The translations under genes and the position numbers were made by a program. The notes beneath the pieces were generated by a model that did not search any database, was not told the origin of the DNA, and saw only the letters and a list, made by a program, of their open reading frames with translations. DNA of 64,000 bases, from the NCBI GenBank assembly GCA_965228625.1, contig OZ245829.1:3844001-3908000 (forward strand). The letters are read 5' to 3'. This document shows positions 23,388-33,277 of this stretch, in pieces (the first letter of the stretch is position 1; every line of letters begins with the position of its first letter). The DNA is from UBA2767 sp965228625 (GTDB lineage: Bacteria; Pseudomonadota; Alphaproteobacteria; Rhizobiales; Methyloligellaceae).

Positions 23388-25955
23388 ATGCGACAGCAGG
23401 CTTCAAGTCCGCAGGAGACAGACATTGATCCCGACACGCCCGACGGCGGCGTTCTCCCCGAACGCTTCGCCGCGTGGTTTGCGTCGCGCGGATGGCGCCC
23501 ACGGGAACACCAGCTTGCATTGCTGCAACATGCGACCGCCCGCCGCTCCACACTGCTGGTCGCACCGACCGGAGGCGGCAAGACGCTTGCGGGCTTTCTG
23601 CCCAGCCTGATCGATCTCGAACGGGCGGGCCGGCGCACGCGTCGCGGCGTCCATACGCTTTACATCTCGCCGCTCAAGGCGCTCGCCGTCGATGTGGCGC
23701 GCAATCTGCGTGCGCCTGTCGAGGACATGGGGCTTGATATCTCCCTGGAAACCCGGACGGGCGACACACCGCAGTCGCGCCGACAGCGCCAGCGCTATGC
23801 GCCTCCCGATATTCTGATGACCACGCCGGAGCAGGTGGCCCTGCTGCTGTCCCACAAGGATGCGGGCAAGATGTTCTCCGGGCTCCGCAATGTCGTGCTT
23901 GACGAACTGCACTCGCTGGTCACGTCCAAGCGCGGCGATTTGCTGAGCCTGGGCATCGCCCGCCTGCGCAAGCTTGCGCCCGAGGCCATCGAGATCGGGC
24001 TGTCGGCAACGGTCGCGCGGCCCTCCGAACTGCGCGCGTTCCTGTCTCCACAAGGCGTGGAAGGTCGCGTCCGACATCTGGCGGAAATTATCAATGCGGG
24101 CGGCGGGGCGGCGGCGCGCGTGCGTATTCTCGCCTCCGAGGAACGGTTTCCCTGGTCGGGGCATTCTGCGCGCTACGCGCTCGGCGATATCTATGCGGCG
24201 ATCCAGGAACACCGCACCAGCCTGATCTTCGTGAACACGCGCTCGCAGGCCGAGATGGTGTTCCAGTCCCTGTGGCACATCAACGAGGACAATCTGCCGA
24301 TCGCCCTGCATCACGGGTCGCTCGACGTCTCGCAGCGCCGCAAGATCGAGGCGGCGATGGTCGAGGGCAGGCTGCGCGCGGTTGTCTGCACCTCGACGCT
24401 GGATCTCGGGATCGACTGGGGCGACGTGGATCTGGTGATTAATATCGGCGCGCCGAAAGGCGCCAGCCGTCTGGCACAGCGTATCGGCCGCGCCAATCAC
24501 CGGCTCGACGAACCGAGCAACGCGCTGCTGGTTCCGGCCAACCGGTTCGAGGTGCTGGAATGCCGCGCCGCACTTGATGCAGCGGCGGAAGGGGCGCAGG
24601 ACACGCCGGTGGCGCGGACGGGCGGTCTCGACGTACTCGCGCAGCACGTGCTTGGGATGGCGTGCTCGGACCCGTTCGCGCCCGACGAGCTGTTCGCCGA
24701 GGTGAAGAGTGCCGCGCCCTACGCCGACCTCTCCCGCGAAACCTTCGACAAGGTCGTCGAGTTCGTCGCGACAGGCGGATATGCGCTCAGGACCTATGAG
24801 AGATACGCCCGTTTGCGCCCGACCGCGGACGGGCGCTACCGCGTTCCGCATCCGCGTGTCGCCCAGCAATACCGCCTCAATGTGGGAACCATTGTCGAGG
24901 CGCCGATGCTGAAGGTGCGGCTCGGCCGGGCGCGCAAGTCGGGCACCGGACCGCCACGCGGCGGGCGGGTGCTCGGAGAGATCGAGGAGGTGTTCGTCGA
25001 GCAGCTCGTGCCGGGCGACACCTTCATTTTCGCCGGTGAGGTCCTGCGGTTCGAGGCGCTGCGCGAAATGGAGGTGATCGCCAGCCGGTCGGGAGATACC
25101 GAAGCGCGGGTTCCGTCCTATATGGGTGGCAAGTTCCCGCTCTCCACCTATCTGGCGGACCGCGTGCGCCGGATGCTCGCCGACCCCTCGTTCTGGCCGC
25201 GGCTTCCGGGGCAGGTTTCCGAATGGCTCGAGGTTCAGCGGCTGAAATCCATCATTCCAAGGCCGGAAGAGATGCTGGTGGAGACTTTTCCGCGAGCACG
25301 GAAACACTACCTGGTCTGCTATCCCTTCGAAGGACGGCTGGCCCACCAGACGCTGGGGATGCTGCTCACGCGCCGGCTCGAACGCGCCGGCGCGCGCCCC
25401 CTGGGCTTCGTTGCGAGCGAGTACGCGCTCGCGATCTGGGGACTTGGCGACATGAGCGCGATGATGCGGTCGGGGACGCTGCCACTCGGGCAATTATTCG
25501 ACGAAGACATGCTGGGCGATGACCTCGACGCCTGGCTTGCCGAGTCGGCACTCATGAAGCGCACGTTTCGCGTCTGTGCGGTGATTGCAGGGCTGATTGA
25601 GCGCCGTCATCCGGGCAAGGAGAAGTCCGGACGGCAGGTCACGGTGTCATCAGACCTTATTTATGACGTGCTTAGAGAGCATGAACCGGATCACGTGCTG
25701 TTGCGGGCGGCATGGGCGGACGCAGGGACCGGATTGCTCGATATCGGCCGGGTGGGCACGTTCCTGAAGCGCATCAGGGGCCGAATCAGGCATAGTGTCC
25801 TGGATCAGGTATCTCCGCTGGCTGTTCCGGTCATGCTCGAAATCGGGCGTGAACCTGTTCACGGCGAGGCCCGTGAAGACCTGATGCGAGAAGCGGCAGA
25901 CCAACTGATTGAGGAGGCTATGCGGCATGAGCCGGCAGGCGAAACTCGGGCTTGA
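23388..25955 (+). CDS. Ligase-associated DEXH-box DNA helicase (Lhr-like)
   Basis: This superfamily 2 helicase has about 855 residues. Motif I is APTGGGKT, motif II is the DEXH-type DELH in VVLDELHSL, motif III is GLSATV, and motif VI is QRIGRANH. The long C-terminal Lhr-type winged-helix and beta-barrel domains follow. In bacteria this helicase is usually encoded with an ATP-dependent ligase, an exonuclease and the PdeM phosphoesterase, forming a DNA-damage module. Here only PdeM follows, overlapping by 29 bases. The start may be GTG 23382 or ATG 23388; the latter is a common choice. Confidence 0.92.
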   Translation: MRQQASSPQETDIDPDTPDGGVLPERFAAWFASRGWRPREHQLALLQHATARRSTLLVAPTGGGKTLAGFLPSLIDLERAGRRTRRGVHTLYISPLKALAVDVARNLRAPVEDMGLDISLETRTGDTPQSRRQRQRYAPPDILMTTPEQVALLLSHKDAGKMFSGLRNVVLDELHSLVTSKRGDLLSLGIARLRKLAPEAIEIGLSATVARPSELRAFLSPQGVEGRVRHLAEIINAGGGAAARVRILASEERFPWSGHSARYALGDIYAAIQEHRTSLIFVNTRSQAEMVFQSLWHINEDNLPIALHHGSLDVSQRRKIEAAMVEGRLRAVVCTSTLDLGIDWGDVDLVINIGAPKGASRLAQRIGRANHRLDEPSNALLVPANRFEVLECRAALDAAAEGAQDTPVARTGGLDVLAQHVLGMACSDPFAPDELFAEVKSAAPYADLSRETFDKVVEFVATGGYALRTYERYARLRPTADGRYRVPHPRVAQQYRLNVGTIVEAPMLKVRLGRARKSGTGPPRGGRVLGEIEEVFVEQLVPGDTFIFAGEVLRFEALREMEVIASRSGDTEARVPSYMGGKFPLSTYLADRVRRMLADPSFWPRLPGQVSEWLEVQRLKSIIPRPEEMLVETFPRARKHYLVCYPFEGRLAHQTLGMLLTRRLERAGARPLGFVASEYALAIWGLGDMSAMMRSGTLPLGQLFDEDMLGDDLDAWLAESALMKRTFRVCAVIAGLIERRHPGKEKSGRQVTVSSDLIYDVLREHEPDHVLLRAAWADAGTGLLDIGRVGTFLKRIRGRIRHSVLDQVSPLAVPVMLEIGREPVHGEAREDLMREAADQLIEEAMRHEPAGETRA

Positions 25956-26661
25956 CGCCCCGCTGCCCCTACACGGCGAGCGCGGGGCTGACATTCTCGT
26001 TTGTGGAAAGCACTTTTCGACCGATGCGTCCGGGGCTCTCTACTGGGCCGAGCAGAGGACGCTGATTGTCGCCGACCTGCATCTGGAGAAAGGTTCGGCC
26101 GCCGCGCGCAAGGGCAGTCTGTTGCCGCCCTATGACTCCCGTTCGACGCTCGTGCGCCTTGCAGGCGTGCTCGACAGGTTCGACCCCGATCGCGTGATCG
26201 CGCTCGGTGACAGTTTTCATGACCAGGCGGCGGCCGACCGGCTGCCGCAGAAGGACCGGGACCGCCTGCGGATCATGCGCCAGGGCCGCGAATGGTACTG
26301 GGTGACAGGCAATCATGATCCCGTCCTCCCGGACTGGCTCGACGGAACCATCTGCCCGGCCTTGAGCATTGACGGCATCAAGTTCCGCCATGAGCCGACC
26401 GGCGGCGCCAGGTCGTTCGAGGTCGCGGGACACCTGCATCCGGTCGCACGGTTGACCCGCCGCGGCGCGAGCGTCCGGCGCAAGTGCTTCGTCTCCAACG
26501 GTTCGCGCCTGATTGTTCCCGCTTTCGGCGCCTATACGGGCGGCCTCAATGTCCTGAACAAGGCGTTCACGTCGCTTTTCGAAAGCGGCGAGTTCCACGT
26601 CTGGATGCTGGGCCGGTCGGAGGTCTATCCGCTCGCAAAACGACAGCTTCTGCGCGACTAG
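25927..26661 (+). CDS. pdeM: Ligase-associated metallophosphoesterase PdeM
   Basis: This 244-residue calcineurin-like phosphoesterase shows the metal-site series ADLHLEKG, GDSFHD, GNHD and GHLHP. In the ligase-associated repair module it is annotated as a DNA-damage-response endonuclease or phosphoesterase. It starts inside the 3' end of the helicase gene, so the two are co-translated. An in-frame TTG at 25909 is less likely than ATG 25927. The reading is firm for the fold and module, weaker for the exact substrate. Confidence 0.92.
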   Translation: MSRQAKLGLDAPLPLHGERGADILVCGKHFSTDASGALYWAEQRTLIVADLHLEKGSAAARKGSLLPPYDSRSTLVRLAGVLDRFDPDRVIALGDSFHDQAAADRLPQKDRDRLRIMRQGREWYWVTGNHDPVLPDWLDGTICPALSIDGIKFRHEPTGGARSFEVAGHLHPVARLTRRGASVRRKCFVSNGSRLIVPAFGAYTGGLNVLNKAFTSLFESGEFHVWMLGRSEVYPLAKRQLLRD

Positions 26662-26678
26662 GCGCCAGCCTTCGCGGA

Positions 26679-27473
26679 TCAGTCGCGCCGCGTCATCACC
26701 GACGCCATGAGCCCGGCGAAAATCGCAATGATGACCGCGGCGATGCCGTAAAGAAGCGGGTGGTCGAACGCGGCGGAATAGACGAAACGCTCGAAGCCCT
26801 GCTTGTGGATTTTGAGCTGGCTGCGATTGTGGCTGAGCACGGTGCCGTTGCGCAGCAGGTAAACGTCGGTCGCATATTGGCCGACCGGCACGCTTGCGGG
26901 CAGGTCGATCGTCGCGCGGAACAGGTTCCGTCCGACGAAGGTCACGCCTTCCGGCTTATAGGAGAACAGGCCGTCTTCCTGTCTGATCCGGACCACCGCC
27001 GAGCGAAACACGTTCAGACTGCCGTCGGCGGCCGCTGCCGGTGCGTTCGGGCCAAGCGGCCTGAGGTTGAGACTGCTGAAGCCCAGCCCGTAGGCGTTCA
27101 GGACGGTCAGATTGGCAATCTCGCCAAGGGGCCGGGTGGACAGCACCGCATAGTATCCGGGCACGTTCGCGTAGGTGTAGGCATCGGCATTGATCCAGAT
27201 TCCGGCGATGCGCGATTTTTTCCGGATGACGATGGTTTCCTTGGGTCCGCGGATCGCCACAACGATGTCGTACAGCGACGTTTCGAACTCCGAATGCTGG
27301 CTGTTCTCGATGGTTCCGAAAATGACGATCCGCTGCCCGGTGAAGTTGGATTCGATCGCGATGTTCCGGAACGAGATGTCGGATTCGATCTGCTCCGTCT
27401 GGTCTTGCGCGGCCACGGACCCGGCCAGCAGCCAGAACGTCGTCACGAGGACCAGTATGCCGCGCCAAGTCAT
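26679..27473 (-). CDS. TIGR02186 family exported, membrane-anchored protein
   Basis: This 264-residue protein has a signal peptide (about 1-22, ending SVAA), a beta-rich periplasmic domain (about 30-232) and a C-terminal transmembrane helix (about 237-258) with a basic end. Family TIGR02186 is found in alphaproteobacteria next to TSUP exporters and has unknown function. Here it overlaps the TSUP gene by 1 base and is clearly in the same operon. It may be a periplasmic partner of the exporter. Confidence 0.88.
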   Translation of the reverse strand: MTWRGILVLVTTFWLLAGSVAAQDQTEQIESDISFRNIAIESNFTGQRIVIFGTIENSQHSEFETSLYDIVVAIRGPKETIVIRKKSRIAGIWINADAYTYANVPGYYAVLSTRPLGEIANLTVLNAYGLGFSSLNLRPLGPNAPAAAADGSLNVFRSAVVRIRQEDGLFSYKPEGVTFVGRNLFRATIDLPASVPVGQYATDVYLLRNGTVLSHNRSQLKIHKQGFERFVYSAAFDHPLLYGIAAVIIAIFAGLMASVMTRRD

Positions 27474-28402
27474 CAGTGCGCTCCAAGCGCCGGGCCGACG
27501 CTGAACAGCTCGTCGGGCTCGACCACAAGATCAAACAGCAGCCTGAGGCAGACGGCGAGGACCATCAGGGCGAGCAGGGCACGCAATTGCTCACCCTTGA
27601 GATGCTGCCCGGCCCGTGCCCCGAATTGCGCGCCGATCACGCCGCCGATCATCAGGATCAGCGCCAGCAGGACATCAACGGTCTGGTTGGTGACCGAATG
27701 CAGAACGGTCACCGCCGCGGTGACGAAAATAATCTGAAACAGCGAGGTTCCGACCACCACATTGGTCGGCATCCGCAGCAGGTAGATCATGGCCGGGACC
27801 ATGATGAACCCGCCGCCGACGCCCATGATCGCGGCGAGCACGCCGACGAATGCACCAAGCACGAGCGGCGGAATGGCGCTGATGTAGAGCTTTGAATGCT
27901 TGAACCGCATTTTGAGCGGCAGGCCGTGCACCCAGTTGTGCTGTCCGGGACGGCGCATGGAGACGGGCCCGCCGGCGCGCACCCGGCGTATGGCGCGTAC
28001 GCTCTCGATCAGCATCAGTGTTCCGATGATGCCGAGAAAGATCACGTAGCTCAGGGAGATAATGAGATCGACCTGTCCGATCTCGCGCAACACCTTGACG
28101 AGCTGCACGCCAACGACCGCGCCGATGATGCCGCCGATCAGCAGGACGGTCCCCATTTTCACGTCGACATTGCCGCGGCGCCACTGGGCGAGCGCGCCTG
28201 AAACCGATGACGCGACGATCTGATTGGCCTCGGTGCCGACCGCGACGGCCGGCGGGATGCCGAGGAAGATCAGCAACGGCGTCATGAGGAATCCGCCGCC
28301 GACGCCGAACATGCCCGAAAGGAACCCGACCGCACCTCCCATTCCCAGAATAACCAGGAGATTCACCGACAACTCGGCGATGGGGAGATAGATATCGAAC
28401 AT
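27473..28402 (-). CDS. TSUP family (TauE/SafE) anion exporter
   Basis: This 309-residue inner-membrane protein has two repeated halves. Each carries the TSUP signature: GMFGVGGGFLMTPLL in the N-terminal half and AIMGVGGGFIMVPAM in the C-terminal half. About eight transmembrane helices are visible. The family exports sulfite, sulfoacetate or other organic sulfonates and related anions. It is the first gene of a two-gene operon with the TIGR02186 protein. No sulfur-metabolism gene is close, so the substrate is open. Confidence 0.92.
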   Translation of the reverse strand: MFDIYLPIAELSVNLLVILGMGGAVGFLSGMFGVGGGFLMTPLLIFLGIPPAVAVGTEANQIVASSVSGALAQWRRGNVDVKMGTVLLIGGIIGAVVGVQLVKVLREIGQVDLIISLSYVIFLGIIGTLMLIESVRAIRRVRAGGPVSMRRPGQHNWVHGLPLKMRFKHSKLYISAIPPLVLGAFVGVLAAIMGVGGGFIMVPAMIYLLRMPTNVVVGTSLFQIIFVTAAVTVLHSVTNQTVDVLLALILMIGGVIGAQFGARAGQHLKGEQLRALLALMVLAVCLRLLFDLVVEPDELFSVGPALGAH

Positions 28403-28617
28403 CGGCCAGTGCTTGCGATTCCGGGCGCCGTACCCCGTGCGCGGAGCGTTTCATGGACAGGGCGAGAGCTACGTTTCGCCTGCGAAAGCAGATAACCCGG
28501 TGACTGTCCGGAAGACGCCCGTTAAACGCCCGGAATCGGCATAAGTCAATGGGGTGGGTGTCTAATTTCTCGAAACCATCCGTCTCGATAGACGAAACGT
28601 CCTGTTCGACGCCGCGA

Positions 28618-31557
28618 CTAGCTTGCCAGCGCTTCAAGTTGCCGCAGCAGCGCCGGTGTCACGGTTCCGTCGCCGGCGTTTCCGGAGCGGGTCTGGAACC
28701 TGCGGATCGCGGATTTCGTTTGCGGCCCAAGGCGGCCGTCGGCAGCGCCGGCATCGTAACCGAGCTTGTTCAGCAGTTTCTGTGCGCGGGTAACGAGGTC
28801 GGCGCTTGTGACGCGCGCCTCGGGTGCGGCGCCGACGTTCTGCCAGCCGCCTCGTGGTGGGCCGGTGCGATTCGCGTCGGGGCTTGCGGGCACCTTTTTC
28901 CAGGTGCGAATGGCCTTCTCCGCCGCGAGCAGCGACTTCGCCGGAAGTCGCGGCCTGATCGCCTCGCGCCGCTTGCGCGCCTCCGCGTCTCCCTGCTGTG
29001 CGGCGAGTGTGAACCACTTATAGGCTTCCGTGATGTTCTTGCGGGTGCCCAGGCCGTTTTCAAACAGAATGCCGAGATTGAACTGGCTGTCGGCAAGTCC
29101 GTGGCGTGCCGCTTGATGGAACCAGTTCTTGGCCGACGTGAAGTCGGCTTTGCCGGCGGTGCGCCTCGTATACAGCACCGCCAGATTGTGCATGGCGCGG
29201 ACGTTGCCGAGTTCGGCGGCGCGCCGATACCAGGTCTGGGCGACGCCCTCGTCCTTTTTCACGCCGTGCCCGCGCTCATGCATCGCCGCGAGACGGTACT
29301 GTGCGGGCGCATGACCTTGTGCGGCGGCGCGCATGTACCATTCGGCAGCTTTCTTGAGGTCCTTGGGAACACCGATGCCCTTGGCGTAACGCGAGCCGAC
29401 CTCGACCTGGGCCTCCGGGTTGTGGCGGGCGGCTGCGACCCTCAGCGATTGCGGGCCGATACGCGCGGGCGGCATCACCTCACGCGTGCCGTTTGTCGCG
29501 GCGCCGACTTCGTTGGCCGGCGCGCTGTCGATCGTGTTCGGACGGTTCGGGGCGCGCTGCATTGGCATTGCCGGGACCGGCGCCCGCCTCGGTTGCGGCA
29601 GGGCGGTCGTGTTCGGCACAACGGGTGCGGCGGGTACCAGCGCCGGTCCGGTTCGCGCAACCGGATCGCTCTGAAGCGCTGCATCTTCGCGCGGCGCGGG
29701 GTCCTTGATTTCCATGGTTACGTCCGGCGGAACCGGGTTACGGACCTCCGGCGGCAGCGAGGCGAGCAGCGTCGCTGTCGTGATTTGCTGCCCGGGCGCG
29801 ACTGCGACCCGCGTCGGGGACACCTGAACCGGTGCGCGCTGGTTGCTCACGGTCTGTTTCGGTTGCGGCGCTGTCCGGCGTGGCGTCGTGGCAGGTGTCT
29901 TGTGCAACTGTCCCGAATGCTGATTGCCATCGGGCGTGGTCGTCTGCCCGGATTTCTGTGGCGTTGCGTCGGGCTTCTGTTTTGCCGGCGGTTTCCCGGC
30001 CGCGCCGTCGGCTTCGGGAGCGGCGGATTGCGGCGGGGTTTGCGGCGCGTCGACGCCCGGCTGGGTGTCAGGAGTGGAGTTCAATCGCGAAAACAGCAAG
30101 CCCGCGCTCAAAATGAGCAACAGGACCGCCGCGATGACAAGGATCGGGCGGGTTTTCTTGTCCCCGGATGATGCGACGGACGACAGCGCCCCGGACGATA
30201 CGTTGGCGAAACTCCACTTGGAGCGTGACGACGAGGCGGATGGCGTTGCGGACGGTTGTTGCGCCGCTGCCGCGGCTGCCGCACGCCGGGCCGACGCGAT
30301 GAAATCACTGTCGGCTTCGAACGCCGCATCACTGTCTTGCCGCTCATCGATCCCGTTGGTGCTCGGACCCGGTACCGGCCCCTGGGGCGCGACTGGTTCG
30401 GATTTGCTCGAGGGCGGTTGGTAGTCCGGAATGGTGGCGCCAAGGTTCTTGTAAGCGCTTTTGGCGGCCTCCGACCAGACGCTGCCCGGCTCCGAGGGAG
30501 GGGGGACAGTGGGCTGTGGCGGGTCTTCAGGTTCCGATGCGCTGGTGTGTGCCTGGGGCGCGGGTTGCGAGGGGGGCACGTCGAAGGTCTCCGGCGGCGG
30601 AGGCGGTACGGCCCCGGTCGGCGTCGTGCTGGCATGTGCGGCGAGGGAATGTAACGCCTCGTTCATGGCCTCGAGCGTGCTGACGGTCCGCGAGTCCATT
30701 TCCCGCGCGCTGGCGCTCAGATCGATCAGGGCCTGTTCGATTGCGGCAAGGCGGCCCTCGTCCTTGCTGTTCTGGTTCGGCAAGCCTGTCGATTTCGCCC
30801 AGCGCAGCAGATTGATCAGATGGCCTTCGATCGCGTCGACCTTCTCGTAGTTGCGCTGTGCCTCCGTGAATCCCGCTGTCAGCGTGTTGAGCTGGGACTC
30901 GATCTTCTCCAGTGCCGCCAGGTCTTTCCGCTCATCCATCGCGGTGTCAAAGCGACGCGCCAGGGCGTCCATTTGCGCGGACAACGCGTCGAAGTCGCGC
31001 GCAGGTTCCCGCTCCGCAAGAGACCGTTCGAGCTTTTCGGTGACTTCAGCGAAGTTCTTGTTGAGCTGATTGTCGCCGAAATCGGGGCGCGGAAGGTCGT
31101 CGTTGGCGCGGTTGAAGAAGGGCGTCTCGTCACCGTTTGCCGCAAATTCACTCTGCTGCGCCTTGTGCGATGTATCGACCGCGCCGACCTGCTCCGCGAG
31201 GGAACTGGCCTGTTGGCGCAGGCGGTCGAGTGCGGCGCCGGTTTCACCGGTCTCGCCGCTGCTGACGGCCTGTGCGCGATCTGAAAGCGCGTTGAGCCGA
31301 TCGTTGAGCCCGCCAAGCGCCTCGCTGTAACGACGGTCATTCTCATCGAGCCGTTTCACGAGACTCCGCAAGAGTTGCTCGAGTCCGCCCAGGTTTTTCG
31401 TCTGGGGGCGGTTGCGCATGCGGGGCCGGGGCCGTGAGTCGGAGTTCGGCATCTTGATCTGAATGGCTGGAGGCTCCGCGGAGCTTCCTTCCCTTTCTGC
31501 TGCCGTCGACCGGGTGCTTTCCGATCCGACCGCGGCGTGATCTGCCTCAAAAGTCAT
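28618..31557 (-). CDS. podJ: PodJ-like polar organelle development protein
   Basis: This 979-residue bitopic protein has the PodJ layout. A cytoplasmic coiled-coil region (about 55-305) leads, followed by a Pro-rich disordered stretch. One transmembrane helix follows (about 471-492). The periplasmic part is a Pro/Thr-rich linker (about 495-700), Sel1-like repeats (about 712-860) and a C-terminal peptidoglycan-binding domain (about 918-978). PodJ marks a cell pole and recruits signalling and pilus proteins in Caulobacter; homologues in Hyphomicrobiales control polar growth. The gene is alone on its strand and is divergent from yjbQ. Confidence 0.87.
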   Translation of the reverse strand: MTFEADHAAVGSESTRSTAAEREGSSAEPPAIQIKMPNSDSRPRPRMRNRPQTKNLGGLEQLLRSLVKRLDENDRRYSEALGGLNDRLNALSDRAQAVSSGETGETGAALDRLRQQASSLAEQVGAVDTSHKAQQSEFAANGDETPFFNRANDDLPRPDFGDNQLNKNFAEVTEKLERSLAEREPARDFDALSAQMDALARRFDTAMDERKDLAALEKIESQLNTLTAGFTEAQRNYEKVDAIEGHLINLLRWAKSTGLPNQNSKDEGRLAAIEQALIDLSASAREMDSRTVSTLEAMNEALHSLAAHASTTPTGAVPPPPPETFDVPPSQPAPQAHTSASEPEDPPQPTVPPPSEPGSVWSEAAKSAYKNLGATIPDYQPPSSKSEPVAPQGPVPGPSTNGIDERQDSDAAFEADSDFIASARRAAAAAAAQQPSATPSASSSRSKWSFANVSSGALSSVASSGDKKTRPILVIAAVLLLILSAGLLFSRLNSTPDTQPGVDAPQTPPQSAAPEADGAAGKPPAKQKPDATPQKSGQTTTPDGNQHSGQLHKTPATTPRRTAPQPKQTVSNQRAPVQVSPTRVAVAPGQQITTATLLASLPPEVRNPVPPDVTMEIKDPAPREDAALQSDPVARTGPALVPAAPVVPNTTALPQPRRAPVPAMPMQRAPNRPNTIDSAPANEVGAATNGTREVMPPARIGPQSLRVAAARHNPEAQVEVGSRYAKGIGVPKDLKKAAEWYMRAAAQGHAPAQYRLAAMHERGHGVKKDEGVAQTWYRRAAELGNVRAMHNLAVLYTRRTAGKADFTSAKNWFHQAARHGLADSQFNLGILFENGLGTRKNITEAYKWFTLAAQQGDAEARKRREAIRPRLPAKSLLAAEKAIRTWKKVPASPDANRTGPPRGGWQNVGAAPEARVTSADLVTRAQKLLNKLGYDAGAADGRLGPQTKSAIRRFQTRSGNAGDGTVTPALLRQLEALAS

Positions 31558-31863
31558 CCCATCTCCAACGGGCGTAACGCCATTTCGGTCCCGCCGATTT
31601 CGGGGCGCCGCCTCCGCAATTGCGATTGCTGACCCCTGTGCCTGAAAAACGCGAGAACGGCCGATGTCCGGGACGCGACTACGGACAGACGTGACGATGC
31701 CTACGCTTTCAGCGATGGGTAAAGATTGCGTTAAGAGTTGTGCTGTTTTCGGTCACAACCGTGGCGCAATCGGACTTGCGTCGGGGCCTGGCTGTGGGCC
31801 AGTTTGTCAGAAATCGCGTTCGACGCGCGTGCCGAACAGCACAAAGGGAGTGCCTTTCAGTCA
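31558..31863. other. Divergent intergenic region podJ / yjbQ
   Basis: These 306 bases separate the divergent podJ and yjbQ genes and should contain both promoters. No gene is supported. Just before yjbQ, AAAGG (31843-31847) and CCTTT (31853-31857) could form a small hairpin around part of the purine-rich ribosome site AAAGGGAG, which might lower yjbQ translation. This is only a local observation. Confidence 0.4.
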
Positions 31864-32304
31864 ATGCAGCCTGTGACGCACCATACCGCAGGAGCGCTCG
31901 CATTCACGACGCGCGGACCCGGTTTCACCAACATCACTCGTGACATCAATAGCTGGCTTGCCGATCAGCAGGCCGCTGACGGTTTGCTGAACGTCTTCAT
32001 CACGCACACCTCGGCCTCGCTTACGATCCAGGAGAACGCCGATCCGGATGTGCTCCGCGATCTGTCCGACGCTCTTGACCGCATGGCGCCGCGCGATCAT
32101 GCCTATCGGCACTCGAGCGAAGGTCCCGACGACATGCCGTCCCATATCCGATCGATGGTGACGTCAACCGCCCTGTCGGTTCCTGTCGCGCACGGGCGCA
32201 TGGAACTGGGGATCTGGCAGGGGGTCTATCTGGTGGAGCACCGCGACGCGCCGCACGACAGGCGCATCATGCTGACCTTTATCGGGACCGGACACGAGAC
32301 ATAA
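31864..32304 (+). CDS. yjbQ: YjbQ / UPF0047 family protein
   Basis: This 146-residue protein shows family motifs: FITHTSASLTIQENADPDV, HSSEGPDDMPSHI and the end GIWQGVYLVEHR. YjbQ has been annotated as a secondary thiamine-phosphate synthase, which complements thiE mutants weakly; its true cellular role is uncertain. Conserved His and Asp residues suggest a metal-binding pocket. ATG 31864 fits the family length; the frame is open further upstream but non-homologous. Confidence 0.92.
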   Translation: MQPVTHHTAGALAFTTRGPGFTNITRDINSWLADQQAADGLLNVFITHTSASLTIQENADPDVLRDLSDALDRMAPRDHAYRHSSEGPDDMPSHIRSMVTSTALSVPVAHGRMELGIWQGVYLVEHRDAPHDRRIMLTFIGTGHET

Positions 32305-32317
32305 AACGGCGGCGTGC

Positions 32318-33277
32318 TCAGGCCTTTTCGGGTCCGAAGGCGCGGGTCGCCGATACAAGTTCGTGAACGATACCCGGCTCGGTCATGGCGTGTCCGGAAT
32401 CCACGACGACCCTCAGGTCCGCCTCTGGCCACGCCTTCGACAACTCCCAGGCACTCTTGAGCGGCGTTACGATGTCGTACCGGCCGTGCACGATGACGCC
32501 GGGAATGCCCTTCAGCTTGCCGGCATTTGCGATGAGCTGGTCGTCCTGCTCGAAAAAGCCGCCATTCATGAAGTAGTGGCTCTCGATCCGGGCAAAGGCG
32601 AGGGCATAGTCGTCCTGGGCAAAGTGCTTGACGCGTGCCGCGTCCGGCAGAAGCGACAAGGTCGTGCCCTCCCACACGCTCCAGGCGCGGGCAGCTTCAA
32701 GCCGGGCCTGCGCATCGTCGCCCGTGAGCCGCCTGTGATACGCGGCGATCATATCGCCGCGTTCATCTTCGGGAATGGGCGCCAGATATGCCTCGAAGGC
32801 GTCAGGGAACACCCAGCTACAGCCCTCCTGATAGAACCATTCGAGTTCCTTCCGCCTGAGCGTGAAAATGCCCCGCAAGATGAGCTCGCTGACGCGATCG
32901 GGATGGGTCTGGGCATAGGCCAATGAGAGCGTGGAGCCCCATGAGCCGCCGAGCAACTGCCAGCGCTTCAGGCCGAGGTACTCCCGAAGGCGCTCCATGT
33001 CCGCGACGAGATCCCAGGTCGTGTTTTCCTCAAGCTCCGCATGCGGCGTGGACCTGCCGCAACCGCGCTGGTCGAGCAGGATGATGCGATAGTGATCCGG
33101 ATCGTGGTAGCGCCGCATGGTCGGGTTCGAGCCGCCGCCCGGTCCGCCATGAACCATCAGAGCCGGTGCCCCGTCCGGATTGCCGCATTCCTCGAAGTAG
33201 ATCTCGTGAAGGTCCGAGACTTTGAGGCGGCCTGAGTTGTACGGGGTGATTTCCGGATACAGATCAAGCCGTGGCAT
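32318..33277 (-). CDS. pip: Proline iminopeptidase
   Basis: This 319-residue alpha/beta hydrolase of peptidase family S33 removes N-terminal proline from peptides. It shows the oxyanion motif HGGPGGG, the nucleophile elbow GGSWGS, the acid in HGRYD and the base in SGHAM, and a helical cap between. ATG 33277 is chosen; it overlaps the symporter stop by 14 bases. The gene is third in a minus-strand operon behind the DUF4212/SSS symporter, suggesting uptake and use of proline-related or small organic compounds, though the link may be only positional. Confidence 0.93.
   Translation of the reverse strand: MPRLDLYPEITPYNSGRLKVSDLHEIYFEECGNPDGAPALMVHGGPGGGSNPTMRRYHDPDHYRIILLDQRGCGRSTPHAELEENTTWDLVADMERLREYLGLKRWQLLGGSWGSTLSLAYAQTHPDRVSELILRGIFTLRRKELEWFYQEGCSWVFPDAFEAYLAPIPEDERGDMIAAYHRRLTGDDAQARLEAARAWSVWEGTTLSLLPDAARVKHFAQDDYALAFARIESHYFMNGGFFEQDDQLIANAGKLKGIPGVIVHGRYDIVTPLKSAWELSKAWPEADLRVVVDSGHAMTEPGIVHELVSATRAFGPEKA

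Noticed and set aside
23403..25493. Minus-strand open frame of 696 codons
   Set aside because: It is antisense to the Lhr-like helicase, whose motifs are clear on the plus strand; the product has no recognisable fold.
28549..30171. Plus-strand open frame of 540 codons
   Set aside because: It is antisense to the PodJ-like gene and has no signal, motif or ribosome site.
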